Assembly (NCBI RefSeq): GCF_009765785.1
Contig: NZ_LMUT01000025.1
Coordinates: 124,001 to 188,000, forward strand
From: Granulicella sp. L46
GTDB taxonomy: Bacteria > Acidobacteriota > Terriglobia > Terriglobales > Acidobacteriaceae
DNA: 64,000 bases
Direction: 5' to 3'
The notes under the pieces are model-generated. The model searched no databases. It was not told where the DNA came from and saw only the letters and a list, made by a program, of their open reading frames with translations. Shown in pieces: positions 23,492-35,694 of the stretch. Each line of letters begins with the position of its first letter. The first letter of the stretch is position 1. A program made the position numbers and the translations under genes.

Positions 23492-24655
23492 TTAGTGAGT
23501 GGCGGCCTCTGTGCGCACGACCACAGGTTCTGACTTCATTAGATCAACAAATGTCCTGTCGAAAAGCGGGACGTTAAGGTCCTCCTGCACGTGGACGGGC
23601 TGCATTTCGCCGGAGGGGCCGGGGAGGGAGGGCTTGTTGGCTGCGGTCCAGGTGAGGGTGTCGCCGTAGTTGGGCCCGTGGGAGGTGTCGCAGTCTACGT
23701 AGAGGATCTGCTCTTTGGTGATGATCCAGGGGTCGAGCCAGGCGGCGGCGGCGAGCTCATCCCAGAGGTAGTAGTACTCGCGGGTGTAGTGGGCGATGTA
23801 CTGGGCGGCGGGCGAGTTGGACTGGGCGATCTGGCGCAGCATGTCTTTGGTGAACTGGGTCTTGATGGAGATGTCGACGTCGGTCAGATCGATACGCGGC
23901 CAGTGGGCGCGGAGGGTGATGTGGACGGCCTCGGGATCGAACCAGAAGTTGAATTCGTGGCGGGGATGGGTGGCGAACTCGGGGTCGTCGGTGCGGGGGT
24001 TGAGGCTGCCGCCCATGATGACGATGCCCTGGGTGAGCTCGGCGAAATGCGGGTCGATGGAAATGGCGAGCGCGATGTTGGTGAGCGGGCCGGCGGCGTA
24101 GATGGTGACGGCGTGGGGATGCGCATGAACCTGGCGGATGAGGAAGTGGGCGGCGTCTTCGTCGAGCGGCTTGGTGGTGGGCTCGCCTTCTTCGAGAGGC
24201 GGAAGGACGAAGGGGCCGTGATAGGGCTGCGCGCTGGTGTGCTTGGCGAGGTCGCCCCAGGCGCCGTACCAGGGAAAGCTGCCGATGAGGGGGGCTTCGT
24301 GCATGGCCTCGGCTTCGGTGCGGAGGAGAGGGAAGACGGCGCCGGGAACTACGGGGACGTCGGTGCGGTGGATGAGTTCCAGCATGCGGAGGGTGTGTTG
24401 GACCTCTTCGGGTTCCCATGCGTTGCCGCTGACCATGGTGATGCCGAGGACGCGGACTTGGGGGGATTGGAGGAGGACTATCATGGCCATCTGGTTGGAG
24501 CCGCCGGGGCCGGAGCCGTCCTGGTCGATGAGGACGAGGCGTTGGGCGTTGGCAGCCGAGGCGCTGATCAATAGAAGCGCACTAATGGCGATCCAGCGAA
24601 CTGTTGGAGAAGCAGTGGCAAGCGTCCTTCGGCGAGTAAACTGGTTGGCCGTCAT
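23492..24655 (-). CDS. Exported nucleoside hydrolase-like protein with altered metal motif
   Basis: A 387-residue protein with signal peptide (RWIAISALLLISASAANAQ, cleavage near 38). The IU-nucleoside hydrolase fold is shown by LVLIDQDGSGPGG..., VLGITMVSGNAWEPEEVQHTLRMLE, VPVVPGAVFPLLR, AAGPLTNIALAI and IVIMGGSL. In canonical enzymes the first loop is DxDxGxDD and binds Ca2+; here it reads DQDGSGPGGSNQMAM, with S-N where the last D-D should be. It may still bind metal through D46 and N, or be a binding protein. The ATG at 24655 gives a sensible signal peptide; a TTG 48 bases upstream is possible. It lies between the alpha-E and lipase-like genes, 69 bases from each. Confidence 0.87.
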   Translation of the reverse strand: MTANQFTRRRTLATASPTVRWIAISALLLISASAANAQRLVLIDQDGSGPGGSNQMAMIVLLQSPQVRVLGITMVSGNAWEPEEVQHTLRMLELIHRTDVPVVPGAVFPLLRTEAEAMHEAPLIGSFPWYGAWGDLAKHTSAQPYHGPFVLPPLEEGEPTTKPLDEDAAHFLIRQVHAHPHAVTIYAAGPLTNIALAISIDPHFAELTQGIVIMGGSLNPRTDDPEFATHPRHEFNFWFDPEAVHITLRAHWPRIDLTDVDISIKTQFTKDMLRQIAQSNSPAAQYIAHYTREYYYLWDELAAAAWLDPWIITKEQILYVDCDTSHGPNYGDTLTWTAANKPSLPGPSGEMQPVHVQEDLNVPLFDRTFVDLMKSEPVVVRTEAATH

Positions 24656-24724
24656 CAAATTCAATTTGCTCTCCGATCTTTGGATGCTATCGAATATCTT
24701 CAACCATCGGGGTGTCCGATTCCT

Positions 24725-25993
24725 CTATTCGATCAGCGGCACATGGCTGCGGATGACGAAGTGCACGAGGATGGATGTGTGGCCGGTGGGACAACCGAAG
24801 ATGCCGAGATCATGTCCATGCCCACGAAAGGAGTACGCGATGTGGGCGATGCCTCCGGGATCGACTTTCGTCACGGCGATTGTAGGGTCGTCCTTCACCT
24901 TTTGGGTGTCGACAAACTCGGCGGTGGCGGCGGTGAGCTGTTCGTGTTGCACTGGATCGAGCCCGATCGGCACCTGGAGGTCGTCTTCGGAGTTCGTGCG
25001 ATCGCAGGCGACATACAGTGCGGAGACCTTGTTATCGCGAACGGTTTCCGTGATGTTGGTGATCGGATTATTGCGGTAGAGTTTGGCGAAGAACGTATAG
25101 GCATCGGACTGGCGGCTCGATGGCTTCACAATGTCGATGTGGTCGGCGTTTATTTTTTGCGGCGGCGTATCGACATCGCATCCGTAGGTCGCACTGTAGA
25201 AGCTTACGACGCGGGTGTGAGCGTGCAGATAATGGCCGATGCCGGCTCCAGATGCGGTGTCCAGGGTTTCGTACGCACAATAGCGATGGATGCTGATGGT
25301 GTAGGGCGAGCTGCGCCACCGCTGTTCGAGATTTGTCAGGAAGGCGTTATCGTCGGCGTAGCTCAAGTCGGTGAGCAACGGATCGCTATCGTAGATCTTG
25401 GCTAAGCTGGCGATGAACGAGCCCTGGTGCGGTGTGGCGTAGGACGCGACAAAGGATACGTGCGCGGCGTCGGAGGGATGGTTCAAGAGCATCTCTTCGG
25501 TCAGCAGGCCGCCCAGGCTGTGTGCGATGAAGACAATGTCGTGATGCTCCCAAACACCCTGCTTATTCAGCGACTGCCAAAGCAGCTCGGCGAGTTGCGT
25601 GCTGGAGTAGCGGCCGCGCATGGAGGGGGTTGGATATTCGGCGACAACGACGTCCGAGCTGCGGAAGTGCGGGTCGGTACGGATGAGATCCGGCCAGTAG
25701 GCGCCGTTGGCGGCTCGCCACGTATCGCTGCTGCCATGCAGGCCGTGGACGAAGACGATGACTCGCGGTTTGGGAGCGTCGGCGTTGGCCGTGGAACAAC
25801 CGGAAGCGACGAGGACACAGGCAACAAGGCTTACCCAAAAGAGCGCAACGAAGCGACGCAACACTGCCCCTTTCAACTTTTCGTAGTTGAAGGTTTGACG
25901 GAAGCGGCGCGAAAACGTCGCCCTTTGAGGAAGCGGTCCAGGCAAGAGCTTGCGAAACGTGTCTGCCTGCGCGGCGATTAGCTTAGCACCCAT
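24725..25993 (-). CDS. Alpha/beta hydrolase, lipase-like, probable lipoprotein
   Basis: Up to 422 residues. [22 protein letters not shown] is a good lipoprotein signal; it starts 43 codons into the frame at a GTG (25864) preceded by GAAAGG, so the true start may be 25864 and not the ATG at 25993. The hydrolase core has [15 protein letters not shown] (oxyanion loop), [10 protein letters not shown] (nucleophile Ser), and a late GHGHDLGIF with candidate His. It resembles PGAP1-like lipases. With the ATG at 25993 it overlaps the ATP-grasp gene by 16 bases. It is not a usual member of ATP-grasp/alpha-E clusters. Confidence 0.83.
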   Translation of the reverse strand: MGAKLIAAQADTFRKLLPGPLPQRATFSRRFRQTFNYEKLKGAVLRRFVALFWVSLVACVLVASGCSTANADAPKPRVIVFVHGLHGSSDTWRAANGAYWPDLIRTDPHFRSSDVVVAEYPTPSMRGRYSSTQLAELLWQSLNKQGVWEHHDIVFIAHSLGGLLTEEMLLNHPSDAAHVSFVASYATPHQGSFIASLAKIYDSDPLLTDLSYADDNAFLTNLEQRWRSSPYTISIHRYCAYETLDTASGAGIGHYLHAHTRVVSFYSATYGCDVDTPPQKINADHIDIVKPSSRQSDAYTFFAKLYRNNPITNITETVRDNKVSALYVACDRTNSEDDLQVPIGLDPVQHEQLTAATAEFVDTQKVKDDPTIAVTKVDPGGIAHIAYSFRGHGHDLGIFGCPTGHTSILVHFVIRSHVPLIE

Positions 25994-27450
25994 GTATCTT
26001 TGCTGCCGCCGCCCTGGGAGCTGTTGACGACGAGGGAGCCGCGCTTGAGGGCTACGCGGGTTAGGCCTCCGGGGACGATGGTGACCTTGTCGCCGTATAG
26101 AACGTAGGGGCGGAGGTCGACGTGGCGGGGTTCGAGTTCGTCGCCGATAAGACAGGGGGCGCGGGAGAAACTGATGGTGGGCTGGGCGATGTAGTTGCGG
26201 GGATTGGCTTTGATTTTTTCGGCGAAGAGCTCGCGCTCTTTGGCCGTGGATTGCGTGCCAATGAGCATGCCGTATCCGCCGGATTCGCCCACAGCTTTCA
26301 CTACCAGCTTGTCGAGATTGGCGAGGACATAGTTGCGTTCCTTTTCGCGGGTGCAGAGGAAGGTTTCGACGTTGTTGAGGACCGGTTCTTCGCTGAGGTA
26401 GTAGCGGATGATGTCGGGGACGTAGGCGTAGAGGGCCTTGTCGTCGGCGACGCCGGTACCGAAGGCGTTGGCGAGGGTGACGTTGCCGGCGCGGTAGGCG
26501 TTGAAGAGGCCGGCGGCACCGAGGATCGAGTCGGAGCGGAAGCTGAGGGGGTCGATGAAGTCGTCGTCTACGCGACGGTAGATTACGTCGACGCGGCGGA
26601 GGCCGCTGGTGGTGCGCATGTAGCAGACGTTGTCGTGGACGACGAGGTCGCGGCCTTCGACTAGCTCGATGCCCATCTGGCGGGCGAGGTACGCGTGCTC
26701 GAAGTAGGCGGAGTTGAAGACGCCGGGGGAGAGCAGAACGATGTTGGGCTCGGGGCGGCCTTCGGGGGCGAGCGAACGCAGGGTGCCGAGCAGGAGCTGG
26801 GTGTACTGCTCGATGGGCTTGACGTTGTAGTTGCGGAAGAGTTGCGGGAAGATACGCTTCATCACGCGGCGGTTGGTCAGCATATAGCTGACACCGGAGG
26901 GGACGCGGAGATTGTCTTCGAGGACTACGAAGTCGCCGTTTTCGAGACGGATGAGGTCGGTGCCGCAGACCGCGATGTAGACGTTGCGAGGGACTTGCAG
27001 GCCGGACATCTGGCGGCGGAAGTGTTGGCAGGAGTAGACGATCTCGCGGGGAACGATGCCGTCCTTGAGGATGCGGCCCTCATTGTAAATGTCCTTGAGG
27101 AAGAGGTTGAGGGCGGTGATGCGCTGGGTGAGGCCGCGCTCTACCTTGGACCACTCGGCGCTGGTGATGATGCGCGGGAGGAGGTCGTAGGGGAAGATTT
27201 TCTCGGTGCCTTCTTCGCGGCCGTAGACGGTGAAGGTGATGCCCTGGTTGAGGAAGCTGAGGTCTGCGGCTTGTTTGCGGCGCTGGACTTCGTCCTGAGG
27301 GAGGGCGGTGAAGTGCTCGAGCAGGGGGCCGTAGTGTTCGCGCAGTTCGTTCTGTGCGGCGAACATCTCGTCGAACGCATGATCCAACTTGTAATTCCAC
27401 GGCGTCGCAGCCTGGGGCTGGCGGGTGGCGGGTGGCAGGATGTCGTCCAT
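25978..27450 (-). CDS. Circularly permuted ATP-grasp protein
   Basis: A 490-residue protein of the CP_ATPgrasp family. Conserved parts: [72 protein letters not shown] motif (here [16 protein letters not shown]), [16 protein letters not shown] (nucleotide loop) and the C-terminal [18 protein letters not shown]-grasp enzymes couple ATP to amide-bond formation, which is why a peptide-ligase role is proposed. The start at 27450 (MDDILPP) is preferred, since the upstream frame is not family-like. It heads the run with lipase, nucleoside hydrolase, alpha-E and transglutaminase. Confidence 0.94.
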   Translation of the reverse strand: MDDILPPATRQPQAATPWNYKLDHAFDEMFAAQNELREHYGPLLEHFTALPQDEVQRRKQAADLSFLNQGITFTVYGREEGTEKIFPYDLLPRIITSAEWSKVERGLTQRITALNLFLKDIYNEGRILKDGIVPREIVYSCQHFRRQMSGLQVPRNVYIAVCGTDLIRLENGDFVVLEDNLRVPSGVSYMLTNRRVMKRIFPQLFRNYNVKPIEQYTQLLLGTLRSLAPEGRPEPNIVLLSPGVFNSAYFEHAYLARQMGIELVEGRDLVVHDNVCYMRTTSGLRRVDVIYRRVDDDFIDPLSFRSDSILGAAGLFNAYRAGNVTLANAFGTGVADDKALYAYVPDIIRYYLSEEPVLNNVETFLCTREKERNYVLANLDKLVVKAVGESGGYGMLIGTQSTAKERELFAEKIKANPRNYIAQPTISFSRAPCLIGDELEPRHVDLRPYVLYGDKVTIVPGGLTRVALKRGSLVVNSSQGGGSKDTWVLS

Positions 27451-27553
27451 GGAGCTTTCAGTATAGGGGAAGTGTCTCCCTACCGCAGATCCGGCCAGTT
27501 TGCAGCAGTAACAGGAGCAGAGGAGGGCGGTCAGATGCCTGTCGTGGCCGAAA

Positions 27554-28207
27554 TCAAAGGAGTGTGACCTGGCCGGTGCCGACATCATAGTAGGCCGCGC
27601 GGATTTTCAGTTTGCCTTCCTTGATCATCGGGGAGAGGACGGTTGATGTTGTTTCCAAGAGAGAGGCTTGAATCTTGGCGTTCTTTTTGATGGTGTCTAC
27701 CAGGCCGGAACCGGCTTCAACGGCTGGCTCAAGGTGCGTATACAGAGACGCAATCTGGCCAGGAACATCCGTCTTCGCAATAGCAGCTTTGACGGCTCCG
27801 CAATTGGAGTGACCCATGACGAGGAGAACTTTTACTCCCAGTACGGCGGCTCCATACTCGAGCGAACCGATGATCTCGGAGTTGATGATGTTCCCGGCGA
27901 CGCGGCAGACGAATATGTGACCGATGGTTTGGTCGAAGACGAGCTCCACCGGCACGCGCGAATCAGCGCAGGAGAGTACGGCGGCAAACGGCTGCTGCTT
28001 CTCGACGGTGTTCTCCCTGAGCATCTTTAGATCGTGCGCAATGCTGGTGAGGTTATTAGCGTCAAAACGCGCATTCCCGTCCATAAGCATTTTGAGAGCT
28101 GCATCTGGAGTTGTCGGCGCAGGCTCCTGGGCGTGAAGTGGTTGCGAAGAGACGAGCGCTGCTGCGGCTGCGGAAGCAAGAAAGGTTCTGCGGTTGATCT
28201 TGTCCAT
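27554..28207 (-). CDS. Exported beta-class carbonic anhydrase
   Basis: A 217-residue enzyme with a Tat signal ([23 protein letters not shown]), so it acts in the periplasm, which is less usual for beta-CAs. Zinc ligands are C80 and D82/R84 in CADSRVP and H133/C136 in HSNCGAVKA, all present. The rest of the fold is intact ([25 protein letters not shown]). It would interconvert CO2 and bicarbonate. TAGGAG lies seven bases before the ATG. It is 103 bases upstream of the ATP-grasp gene and could be the first gene of the same transcript. Confidence 0.94.
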   Translation of the reverse strand: MDKINRRTFLASAAAAALVSSQPLHAQEPAPTTPDAALKMLMDGNARFDANNLTSIAHDLKMLRENTVEKQQPFAAVLSCADSRVPVELVFDQTIGHIFVCRVAGNIINSEIIGSLEYGAAVLGVKVLLVMGHSNCGAVKAAIAKTDVPGQIASLYTHLEPAVEAGSGLVDTIKKNAKIQASLLETTSTVLSPMIKEGKLKIRAAYYDVGTGQVTLL

Positions 28208-28500
28208 CGTGGAACTCCTAAACAGGGATAGTGATGCGACGGATTTGTAGATAAAAGCCTAGCACCGACCTGATTTAGCGGTATCGGAGGGTGAGCCGTA
28301 GAAGGTAGAAAGAGAAGGTTTTGTTGGTGCAATTGGCGCAATCTTTACCGCGCAGCGGGTGGGTACTGGTAGACTAGGACTAACGCGTTTTTCGCTGGAA
28401 TCGTCAGCGGTCAGCGCGTCCCCCACGAGAGCTAATTCTGCGCCGCATCCCACGCGCACCCTCGAAAATCAGAAACCCAAGAACAGGAAACCCCCACGCA

Positions 28501-30339
<1,839 letters not shown>

Positions 30340-30356
30340 TGAATTTCTAATGCAAT

Positions 30357-30390
30357 GACAAAAGCCCTCCTGAGCGGAGGGCTTTTTGTC
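30357..30390. terminator. Bidirectional terminator between typA and sod
   Basis: GACAAAAGCCCTCC, five-base loop, GGAGGGCTTTTTGTC: long stem with A- and T-runs on either side, serving both convergent genes. Confidence 0.92.
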
Positions 30391-30422
30391 GTCTCTTGCA
30401 ATTTCCGTTTGTACGCTAATTC

Positions 30423-31034
30423 TTACTTCTTAGCTTGGGCGAAGCGCTTGTTGATTTCATCCCAGTTGACGACGTCCCACCAGGCGGCGAGGTAGTCGGG
30501 GCGGCGGTTGTTGTACTTGAGGTAGTAGGCGTGCTCCCAGATGTCGTTGCCGAGGATGGGGTAGAGGCCTTCGGAGAGGGGCGAGTCCTGGTTGGGCTTG
30601 GTGACGATTTCAAGCTTGCCGCCCTTGTAGACGAGGAAGCCCCAGCCAGAGCCGAATTGCTTGGCAGTGGTTTCGTTGAAGAGCTTCTTGAAGTCGGCGA
30701 AGCTGCCGAAGTCCTTGGTGATCTGCGTGGCGATATCGCCGGTGGGATCGCCGCCGCCCTTGGGCTTCATGATCTGCCAGAACATGGTGTGGTTGACGTG
30801 GCCGCCGCCGTTGTTGCGGACGACACCGCGTACGTCCTCGGGGATGCTGGCCAGGTCGGAGACGAGTTCTTCGGGCGTCTTCTTGCCGAGTTCGGGGTGC
30901 TTCTCGACGGCGCCGTTAAGGTTGGTGACGTAGGTCTGGTGGTGCTTGTCGTGGTGTAGCTTCATGGTCGCTTCGTCGATGGTGGGCTCGAGAGCGGCGT
31001 AGTCGTAGGGAAGGGGAGGAAGTTCGAAGGCCAC
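30423..31034 (-). CDS. Superoxide dismutase, Fe/Mn type
   Basis: A 203-residue enzyme that dismutates superoxide. Metal ligands are all present: [10 protein letters not shown] (His 26-region), NHTMFW (second His), and [11 protein letters not shown] (Asp and His). [11 protein letters not shown] and the GSGWGFLVY motif are seen in Mn/cambialistic types, but metal choice cannot be fixed by eye. The start is GTG at 31034, with AAAGGAG eight bases before it; the longer frame upstream is not SOD-like. No signal peptide, so it is cytoplasmic. Confidence 0.96.
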   Translation of the reverse strand: MAFELPPLPYDYAALEPTIDEATMKLHHDKHHQTYVTNLNGAVEKHPELGKKTPEELVSDLASIPEDVRGVVRNNGGGHVNHTMFWQIMKPKGGGDPTGDIATQITKDFGSFADFKKLFNETTAKQFGSGWGFLVYKGGKLEIVTKPNQDSPLSEGLYPILGNDIWEHAYYLKYNNRRPDYLAAWWDVVNWDEINKRFAQAKK

Positions 31035-31251
31035 TGGAGTTACTCCTTTATCGTTCTGGGTTTTAGGCGATGTGCGCGAAGCTCCGGCTACGCGCTTGGA
31101 CAATAGAGTTGGATGCACGGGGTGCTCCCGGCGGTGCTGCCTGGATGAGAATAGCGTATTGGCTGGGAGTTTCCGAAGCGGAGGGTGGTGCGCATCTCGA
31201 GGTTGGGCGCGTTCATCAAACGGGGGAAGGATTCTGTGGTCGAATACTACT

Positions 31252-33720
31252 ATGAGCGCTTCCAACGGTAACTATCGCTGGCTCGACGACGACGGCCCTG
31301 CGTTCGGATGTCCCGGGGTTCAGCCGCGATGGACTTCCAGCGAAAAAGATGCAGTGAGCACGGCGTATGCGGCGTCGACGAAGATCTGGTTTACGGCTTC
31401 GCATGGGACGTTGAATGAGATCTACTATCCGACGATCGACCGGCCGCAGACGCGGGACATGGAGTTGCTGTTCACGGACGAGACGACTTTCTTCCACGAA
31501 GAGAAGCGTGACATTGCGTATGACTTTCAGTACATCGACGAGAACGCGCTGGCGATTCGCGTGACCGGGCATGATGTGAGTGGGCGGTATACCGTGACCA
31601 AGGAGTTCATCACCGATCCGCACCATGCGGTGGTGCTGATGAACGTGAAGTTGACGGGAGATGAGGATGTGCTGTCGCGGCTGAAGTGTTATGCGCTGCT
31701 GGCGCCGCATTTGGATGGAGGCGGTCTGGATAACTCGGCGCGCTCGCTGGATATGGCGGGGACCCGGTGCGTGCTGGCGTGGAAGAATGACTTTTCGCTG
31801 GCGATGGGAGCGGACTGCGGCTTCACACGTTCGAGCTGCGGCTATGTGGGCTCGAGCGACGGCTATACAGATCTGTCGCAGCACCTGCGCATGACGTGGA
31901 ATTTTGGCCAGGCGCTGAACGGCAACATTGCCATCATGGGCGAGATTGATATTGCCAAGACGCGTGAGTTTACCGTGGCGATCGCGCTGGGGCGCGGGAA
32001 TCACTCGGCACTGTCGAACATGATGCAGTCGCTGTCGATTCCATTCCTTCAGCATCGGACGAGGTTTATCGAGGAGTGGCACAGGGCTCCTCCGCCGTTG
32101 AGGTTTAGCGAGTTTTCGAGTGACCAGGGGAAGCTGTTGCGGGCGTCGCACGGGGTACTCCTGGCACACGAGGACAAGACCTATTCGGGCGCGTTCATTG
32201 CGTCGGCGTCGATCCCCTGGGGAGCGTCGAAATCGGATGATGATTTGGGCGGGTACCACCTGGTGTGGACGCGGGATATGGTGCAGTCGGCGACAGCACT
32301 GCTGGGCGGTGGACGGATTGAGTCAGCGCGCGGCGCGCTGGTGTATCTCGCCTGTACGCAGCATCCGGACGGCGGGTTTGCGCAGAACTTCTGGATCAAC
32401 GGTGTTCCGTATTGGTCGGGGATTCAGTTGGATGAGGTGGCGTTTCCAATCATCCTGGCCTGGCGGCTTTGGAAGGTGAATGGGCTGGGCAAGTTTGATA
32501 TTGTGCCGTTTGTGACGGCGGCGGCCTCGTTCTTGGTGCGGTATGCGCCGATCACACAGCAGGAGCGATGGGAGGAGAATGCGGGCTATTCGCCGTCGAC
32601 GCTGGCTTCGGTAATTTCTGCGTTGATCTGCGCGGCGGACATCCTTCGGCAGCATGGCTCGGAAGAGGTGGGCGTATTTCTTGAAGAGTATGCCGACTGG
32701 ATTGAAGCGCGGTTGGATAAGTGGACGACGACGACCGAGGGGACGTTGGTCCCGGGAATTCCGCATCATTACATGCGGATTCGGCCGCCGGCTGTGGGCG
32801 AGTCATTTCACAACAGCCTGATACCTCCAGGGATGATTCATATTGCGAACCGCGGGCCGGGTGAGCAGACGGATTATGAAGCGTGTGAGGTGGTGGATGC
32901 AGGATTCCTGGAGCTGGTGCGGTATGGTATTCGCCGACCGGATGATCCGCTGATTGTGGACTCGCTGAAGGTGGTGGATGCGGTGTTGAAGATTGAGACG
33001 CCGTCCGGTCCGTGCTGGCGGCGCTACAACCATGATGGTTACGGGCAGCGGAAGGACGGCGGCCCCTACATGGGGTGGGGCCAGGGGCGAGCATGGCCGA
33101 TCCTGACGGGCGAGCGGGGTCACTATGAGCTGGCTGCGGGGCACGATGTGACGCCGTACATCGCGGCGATGGAGAAGTTCAGTTCTTCCGGCGGGATGCT
33201 GCCGGAGCAGGTCTGGGATCATGCGGATCTGCCGGCGGAGGAGCTGTTCTTTGGGCGTTCGGCTGGGTCGGCTCAGCCGCTGGTGTGGGCGCACGCGGAG
33301 TATTTGAAGCTGCTGCGTTCCGTTGCCGACAAACAGGTCTTCGACTGCATCTCCGTGGTGCACGATCGTTACATTCTTGGACAGCATCGCGAACACTTCC
33401 GCCGCTACCTGGGGATCTTCCAGCTGGGACGACCCATCTCCGCGATCGTGCAGGGCGGCGTGCTGCGCATCGTGGATGCGCAGCCGTTCGCCGTCGTGTA
33501 CACGACCGACAACTGGGCGACCAAGAATCAACTGGCCGCCCACTCGCTCGGACGCATTGGCTGCTTCGTCGACATTCCGATTGCAGCGGACCAGACAGGC
33601 AGCATTGTCTTCACAATGCACTGGCCGGAGCCAGACCGGTGGCTGGGGCGGAATTACGAAGTGGGTGTCCACGCAATACCGCCTGCCCAGCAGCCGACTA
33701 CGGAGAAGCCGAAGGTCTAG
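31252..33720 (+). CDS. Glycoside hydrolase family 15 glucoamylase (glucan 1,4-alpha-glucosidase)
   Basis: An 822-residue protein. The N-terminal super-beta-sandwich (~1-270) starts [35 protein letters not shown], as in bacterial glucoamylases and glucodextranases. The (alpha/alpha)6 barrel has [19 protein letters not shown] (substrate-binding R/D), [19 protein letters not shown] (catalytic acid Glu) and [22 protein letters not shown] (catalytic base region). A C-terminal ~90-residue beta domain ends the protein. No signal peptide is visible, so it would act on intracellular glycogen or imported dextrins. It is divergent from sod; its ATG lacks a clear ribosome binding site. Confidence 0.93.
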   Translation: MSASNGNYRWLDDDGPAFGCPGVQPRWTSSEKDAVSTAYAASTKIWFTASHGTLNEIYYPTIDRPQTRDMELLFTDETTFFHEEKRDIAYDFQYIDENALAIRVTGHDVSGRYTVTKEFITDPHHAVVLMNVKLTGDEDVLSRLKCYALLAPHLDGGGLDNSARSLDMAGTRCVLAWKNDFSLAMGADCGFTRSSCGYVGSSDGYTDLSQHLRMTWNFGQALNGNIAIMGEIDIAKTREFTVAIALGRGNHSALSNMMQSLSIPFLQHRTRFIEEWHRAPPPLRFSEFSSDQGKLLRASHGVLLAHEDKTYSGAFIASASIPWGASKSDDDLGGYHLVWTRDMVQSATALLGGGRIESARGALVYLACTQHPDGGFAQNFWINGVPYWSGIQLDEVAFPIILAWRLWKVNGLGKFDIVPFVTAAASFLVRYAPITQQERWEENAGYSPSTLASVISALICAADILRQHGSEEVGVFLEEYADWIEARLDKWTTTTEGTLVPGIPHHYMRIRPPAVGESFHNSLIPPGMIHIANRGPGEQTDYEACEVVDAGFLELVRYGIRRPDDPLIVDSLKVVDAVLKIETPSGPCWRRYNHDGYGQRKDGGPYMGWGQGRAWPILTGERGHYELAAGHDVTPYIAAMEKFSSSGGMLPEQVWDHADLPAEELFFGRSAGSAQPLVWAHAEYLKLLRSVADKQVFDCISVVHDRYILGQHREHFRRYLGIFQLGRPISAIVQGGVLRIVDAQPFAVVYTTDNWATKNQLAAHSLGRIGCFVDIPIAADQTGSIVFTMHWPEPDRWLGRNYEVGVHAIPPAQQPTTEKPKV

Positions 33721-33738
33721 CAGCCCAGTTACGGTGGA

Positions 33739-34152
33739 TTACATTTGCGGACCGGGTACGCTTACCATCCAGCCGACGCCGAACTTGTCGGTGCACATGC
33801 CGAAGAGGGGCGACCAGAAGGTTGGGCCGATGGGCATTTGTACGCTGCCGCCTTCTTTGAGGGCGTCGAAGATGCGCTCAACTTCGTCGGTGCTGGGGTC
33901 GCTGACGGAGATCTGGAAGCCGCCGAGGGTAGCCTCGCGACCCTTGGGTGCGTCGCAGCCCATGAGCGTTATGCTGCCGACCGGCATCGAGGTGTGCAGG
34001 ATGAGGTCCTTGGAATCAGGTGGGACGGGTGAGCCTTCTGGAGCTTCTCCGAAGGTCATGGTGAATTGGACTTTGGTGTTGAAGGTTTTTTCGTAGAAGG
34101 CGAAGGCCTCACGACACTTGCCGGAAAATACGAGATGCAGATCGGTTTTCAT
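33739..34152 (-). CDS. VOC family protein, PhnB-like
   Basis: A 137-residue protein of the 3-demethylubiquinone-9 methyltransferase-like/PhnB subgroup: MKTDLHLVFSGKCREAFAFYEKTFNTKVQFTMTFG at the start, and the signature FWSPLFGMCTDKFGVGWMVSV at the end. Despite the name of the subgroup, no reaction is known. AAAGGAGACAACA before the ATG fixes the start at 34152. It lies 76 bases downstream of the SRPBCC gene and is probably in the ArsR-controlled operon; such VOC and SRPBCC genes frequently cluster with ArsR in soil bacteria. Confidence 0.88.
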   Translation of the reverse strand: MKTDLHLVFSGKCREAFAFYEKTFNTKVQFTMTFGEAPEGSPVPPDSKDLILHTSMPVGSITLMGCDAPKGREATLGGFQISVSDPSTDEVERIFDALKEGGSVQMPIGPTFWSPLFGMCTDKFGVGWMVSVPGPQM

Positions 34153-34228
34153 TGTTGTCTCCTTTGGTGCTGGTTGGCGTAGTGGTTGTTGCGTATTACG
34201 AAATGAGTTGGCGAACTTTCCGTTGTCC

Positions 34229-34690
34229 TTAGGCGACGAATGCTTCGAGTTTGTCGAGACTGCTGCTCCAGCCTTCGCGCATGCCCTTGAGGTATTGCCA
34301 TGCTGCGGCCTTGGCATCGATGACGCGGGTGTGGATGGATATTTCTGTGGCGCCGTCGACCTCGCGAAAGATGACCGTGTTGCGATTGGTGAAGATCGGT
34401 TCGCCTTGCTCGTCGAGTGCGGAGGTAAGGAAGACGAGCCGCTCGGGCGGGACGATCTGCTCGTACTCGCCGCTCATGGGAAATACGATGCCGTCTGGCG
34501 CGCGCATGTCGATGCGGATGGGGCCGCCGACGCGAAGGTCGATCTCGCAGCGCGGGTTGGTGAAGTGCATCGGCCCCCACCATTGCTGGAGTTTGTCGAC
34601 CTCGGTCCACGCTTGCCAGACAAGGGATCGCGGGGCGCGGAAGAGACGGGTAAGCTCCATCTCCATGGAAACGGCTGGCGCTGTGCTCAT
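34229..34690 (-). CDS. SRPBCC (AHSA1-like) protein, single domain
   Basis: A 153-residue START-like/AHSA1 domain protein: ELTRLFRAPRSLVWQAWTEVDKLQQWWGP at the start and a final helix GMREGWSSSLDKLEAFV. These bind hydrophobic ligands or act as Hsp90 co-factors in other organisms; bacterial ones under ArsR control have no clear role. AGGAGG six bases before the ATG fixes the start. Its start overlaps the stop of the upstream double SRPBCC gene by four bases (ATGA), so translation is coupled. Confidence 0.9.
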   Translation of the reverse strand: MSTAPAVSMEMELTRLFRAPRSLVWQAWTEVDKLQQWWGPMHFTNPRCEIDLRVGGPIRIDMRAPDGIVFPMSGEYEQIVPPERLVFLTSALDEQGEPIFTNRNTVIFREVDGATEISIHTRVIDAKAAAWQYLKGMREGWSSSLDKLEAFVA

Positions 34691-35694
34691 TGTGCCTCCT
34701 TTGCGGCTTGTGCGTTGACCAATTCCTCGAGGCGCTCGAAGCTGGATGTCCATCCACCGTTGTGTCCGTCGCGTTCGGCGGTGGTGGCGAAGAAGGCCTG
34801 GTGGAAGTGCATGGTAGTTTTGCCGGCGTTCTCTTCGAGGCGAACGGTGATTACGGTTTCGTGCGGCTCGCCATCTTCGGACAGGCCGACGCTGGCGCGG
34901 TTTTCCCAGGCGTAGGTGTAGACGAGGCGCTCGGGCGGAACGAACTCGCGGAGGATGCCGCCCTGCCAGATCTCGGTGGGGATGTCGGTCCCGGGACGGT
35001 TGCCGCGAAGGCCGATGCGCCAGCGGTCGCCGGGTTTCTTGCCGAGTTCCATGTGGAAAGCTGGGAACTGTTTTGGGCCAGACCACTGCTTCGCCATCTC
35101 GGGGTCGGTCCATGCTCGCCATACGAGTTCGCGAGGCGCGTTGAAGGTGCGGGTGATGCGCAGCTCGTGGGCTGCCGGAGCTCCGGCGAGCTTCTCGATG
35201 GGATGGGCGCTGCGCTCGTGCAGGTGCGCGTTGAGCCGCTCCATCATTTGCTTGCCGCCTTCGATAGAGCCGTAGTCTCGGACATTCTGGTCGCGCTCTT
35301 CTGCTGTTGCAAAGGTGATTCGGACGGTGAAGCGTGTTCCACCTTCTTCGTTGGTGAAGGTCATGCTCTGTTGGAAGTGGATGAGCGGAGCGCCTTCGCG
35401 GCAGCCGGTGAGCTCGAGGCCAATTCGCTCGAAGGGAACTACTTCGGTGAAGGTCATCTCGTTGGGGTAGTTGGTGCCGTCTGGGCCGTGCATGACGAGG
35501 CTCCACTTGCCGCCGGCGCGAAGATCCATTTCGAGGATGGTGGTGGTGAAGCCCTTAGGCCCCCACCACTGTCCTACTTGCCAGGGATCCGCGAGGGCGC
35601 CCCATACCATTGCGCGGGGCGCGGCGAACACTCGTGAGATCACGATTTCATTCGCGGCTGCCGTATCGGTTACGTTACTGGTTGTCTCGACCAT
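34687..35694 (-). CDS. Two fused SRPBCC (AHSA1-like) domains
   Basis: A 335-residue protein with two copies of the same domain in tandem: EIVISRVFAAPRAMVWGALADPWQVGQWWGP (~20-50) and ELRITRTFNAPRELVWRAWTDPEMAKQWSGP (~180-210), each with its own C-terminal helix (GSIEGGKQMMERLNAHL and GHNGGWTSSFERLEELV). Most AHSA1 proteins are single-domain, so this is a fusion. The next gene adds a third domain. GGAGAAGG lies before the ATG at 35694. It overlaps the arsR gene by 20 bases. Confidence 0.92.
   Translation of the reverse strand: MVETTSNVTDTAAANEIVISRVFAAPRAMVWGALADPWQVGQWWGPKGFTTTILEMDLRAGGKWSLVMHGPDGTNYPNEMTFTEVVPFERIGLELTGCREGAPLIHFQQSMTFTNEEGGTRFTVRITFATAEERDQNVRDYGSIEGGKQMMERLNAHLHERSAHPIEKLAGAPAAHELRITRTFNAPRELVWRAWTDPEMAKQWSGPKQFPAFHMELGKKPGDRWRIGLRGNRPGTDIPTEIWQGGILREFVPPERLVYTYAWENRASVGLSEDGEPHETVITVRLEENAGKTTMHFHQAFFATTAERDGHNGGWTSSFERLEELVNAQAAKEAQ

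Noticed and set aside
34691-35506. N-terminal extension of the single SRPBCC protein
   Set aside because: Arg-rich shadow of the double SRPBCC gene; the real start has AGGAGG at 34696-34701.
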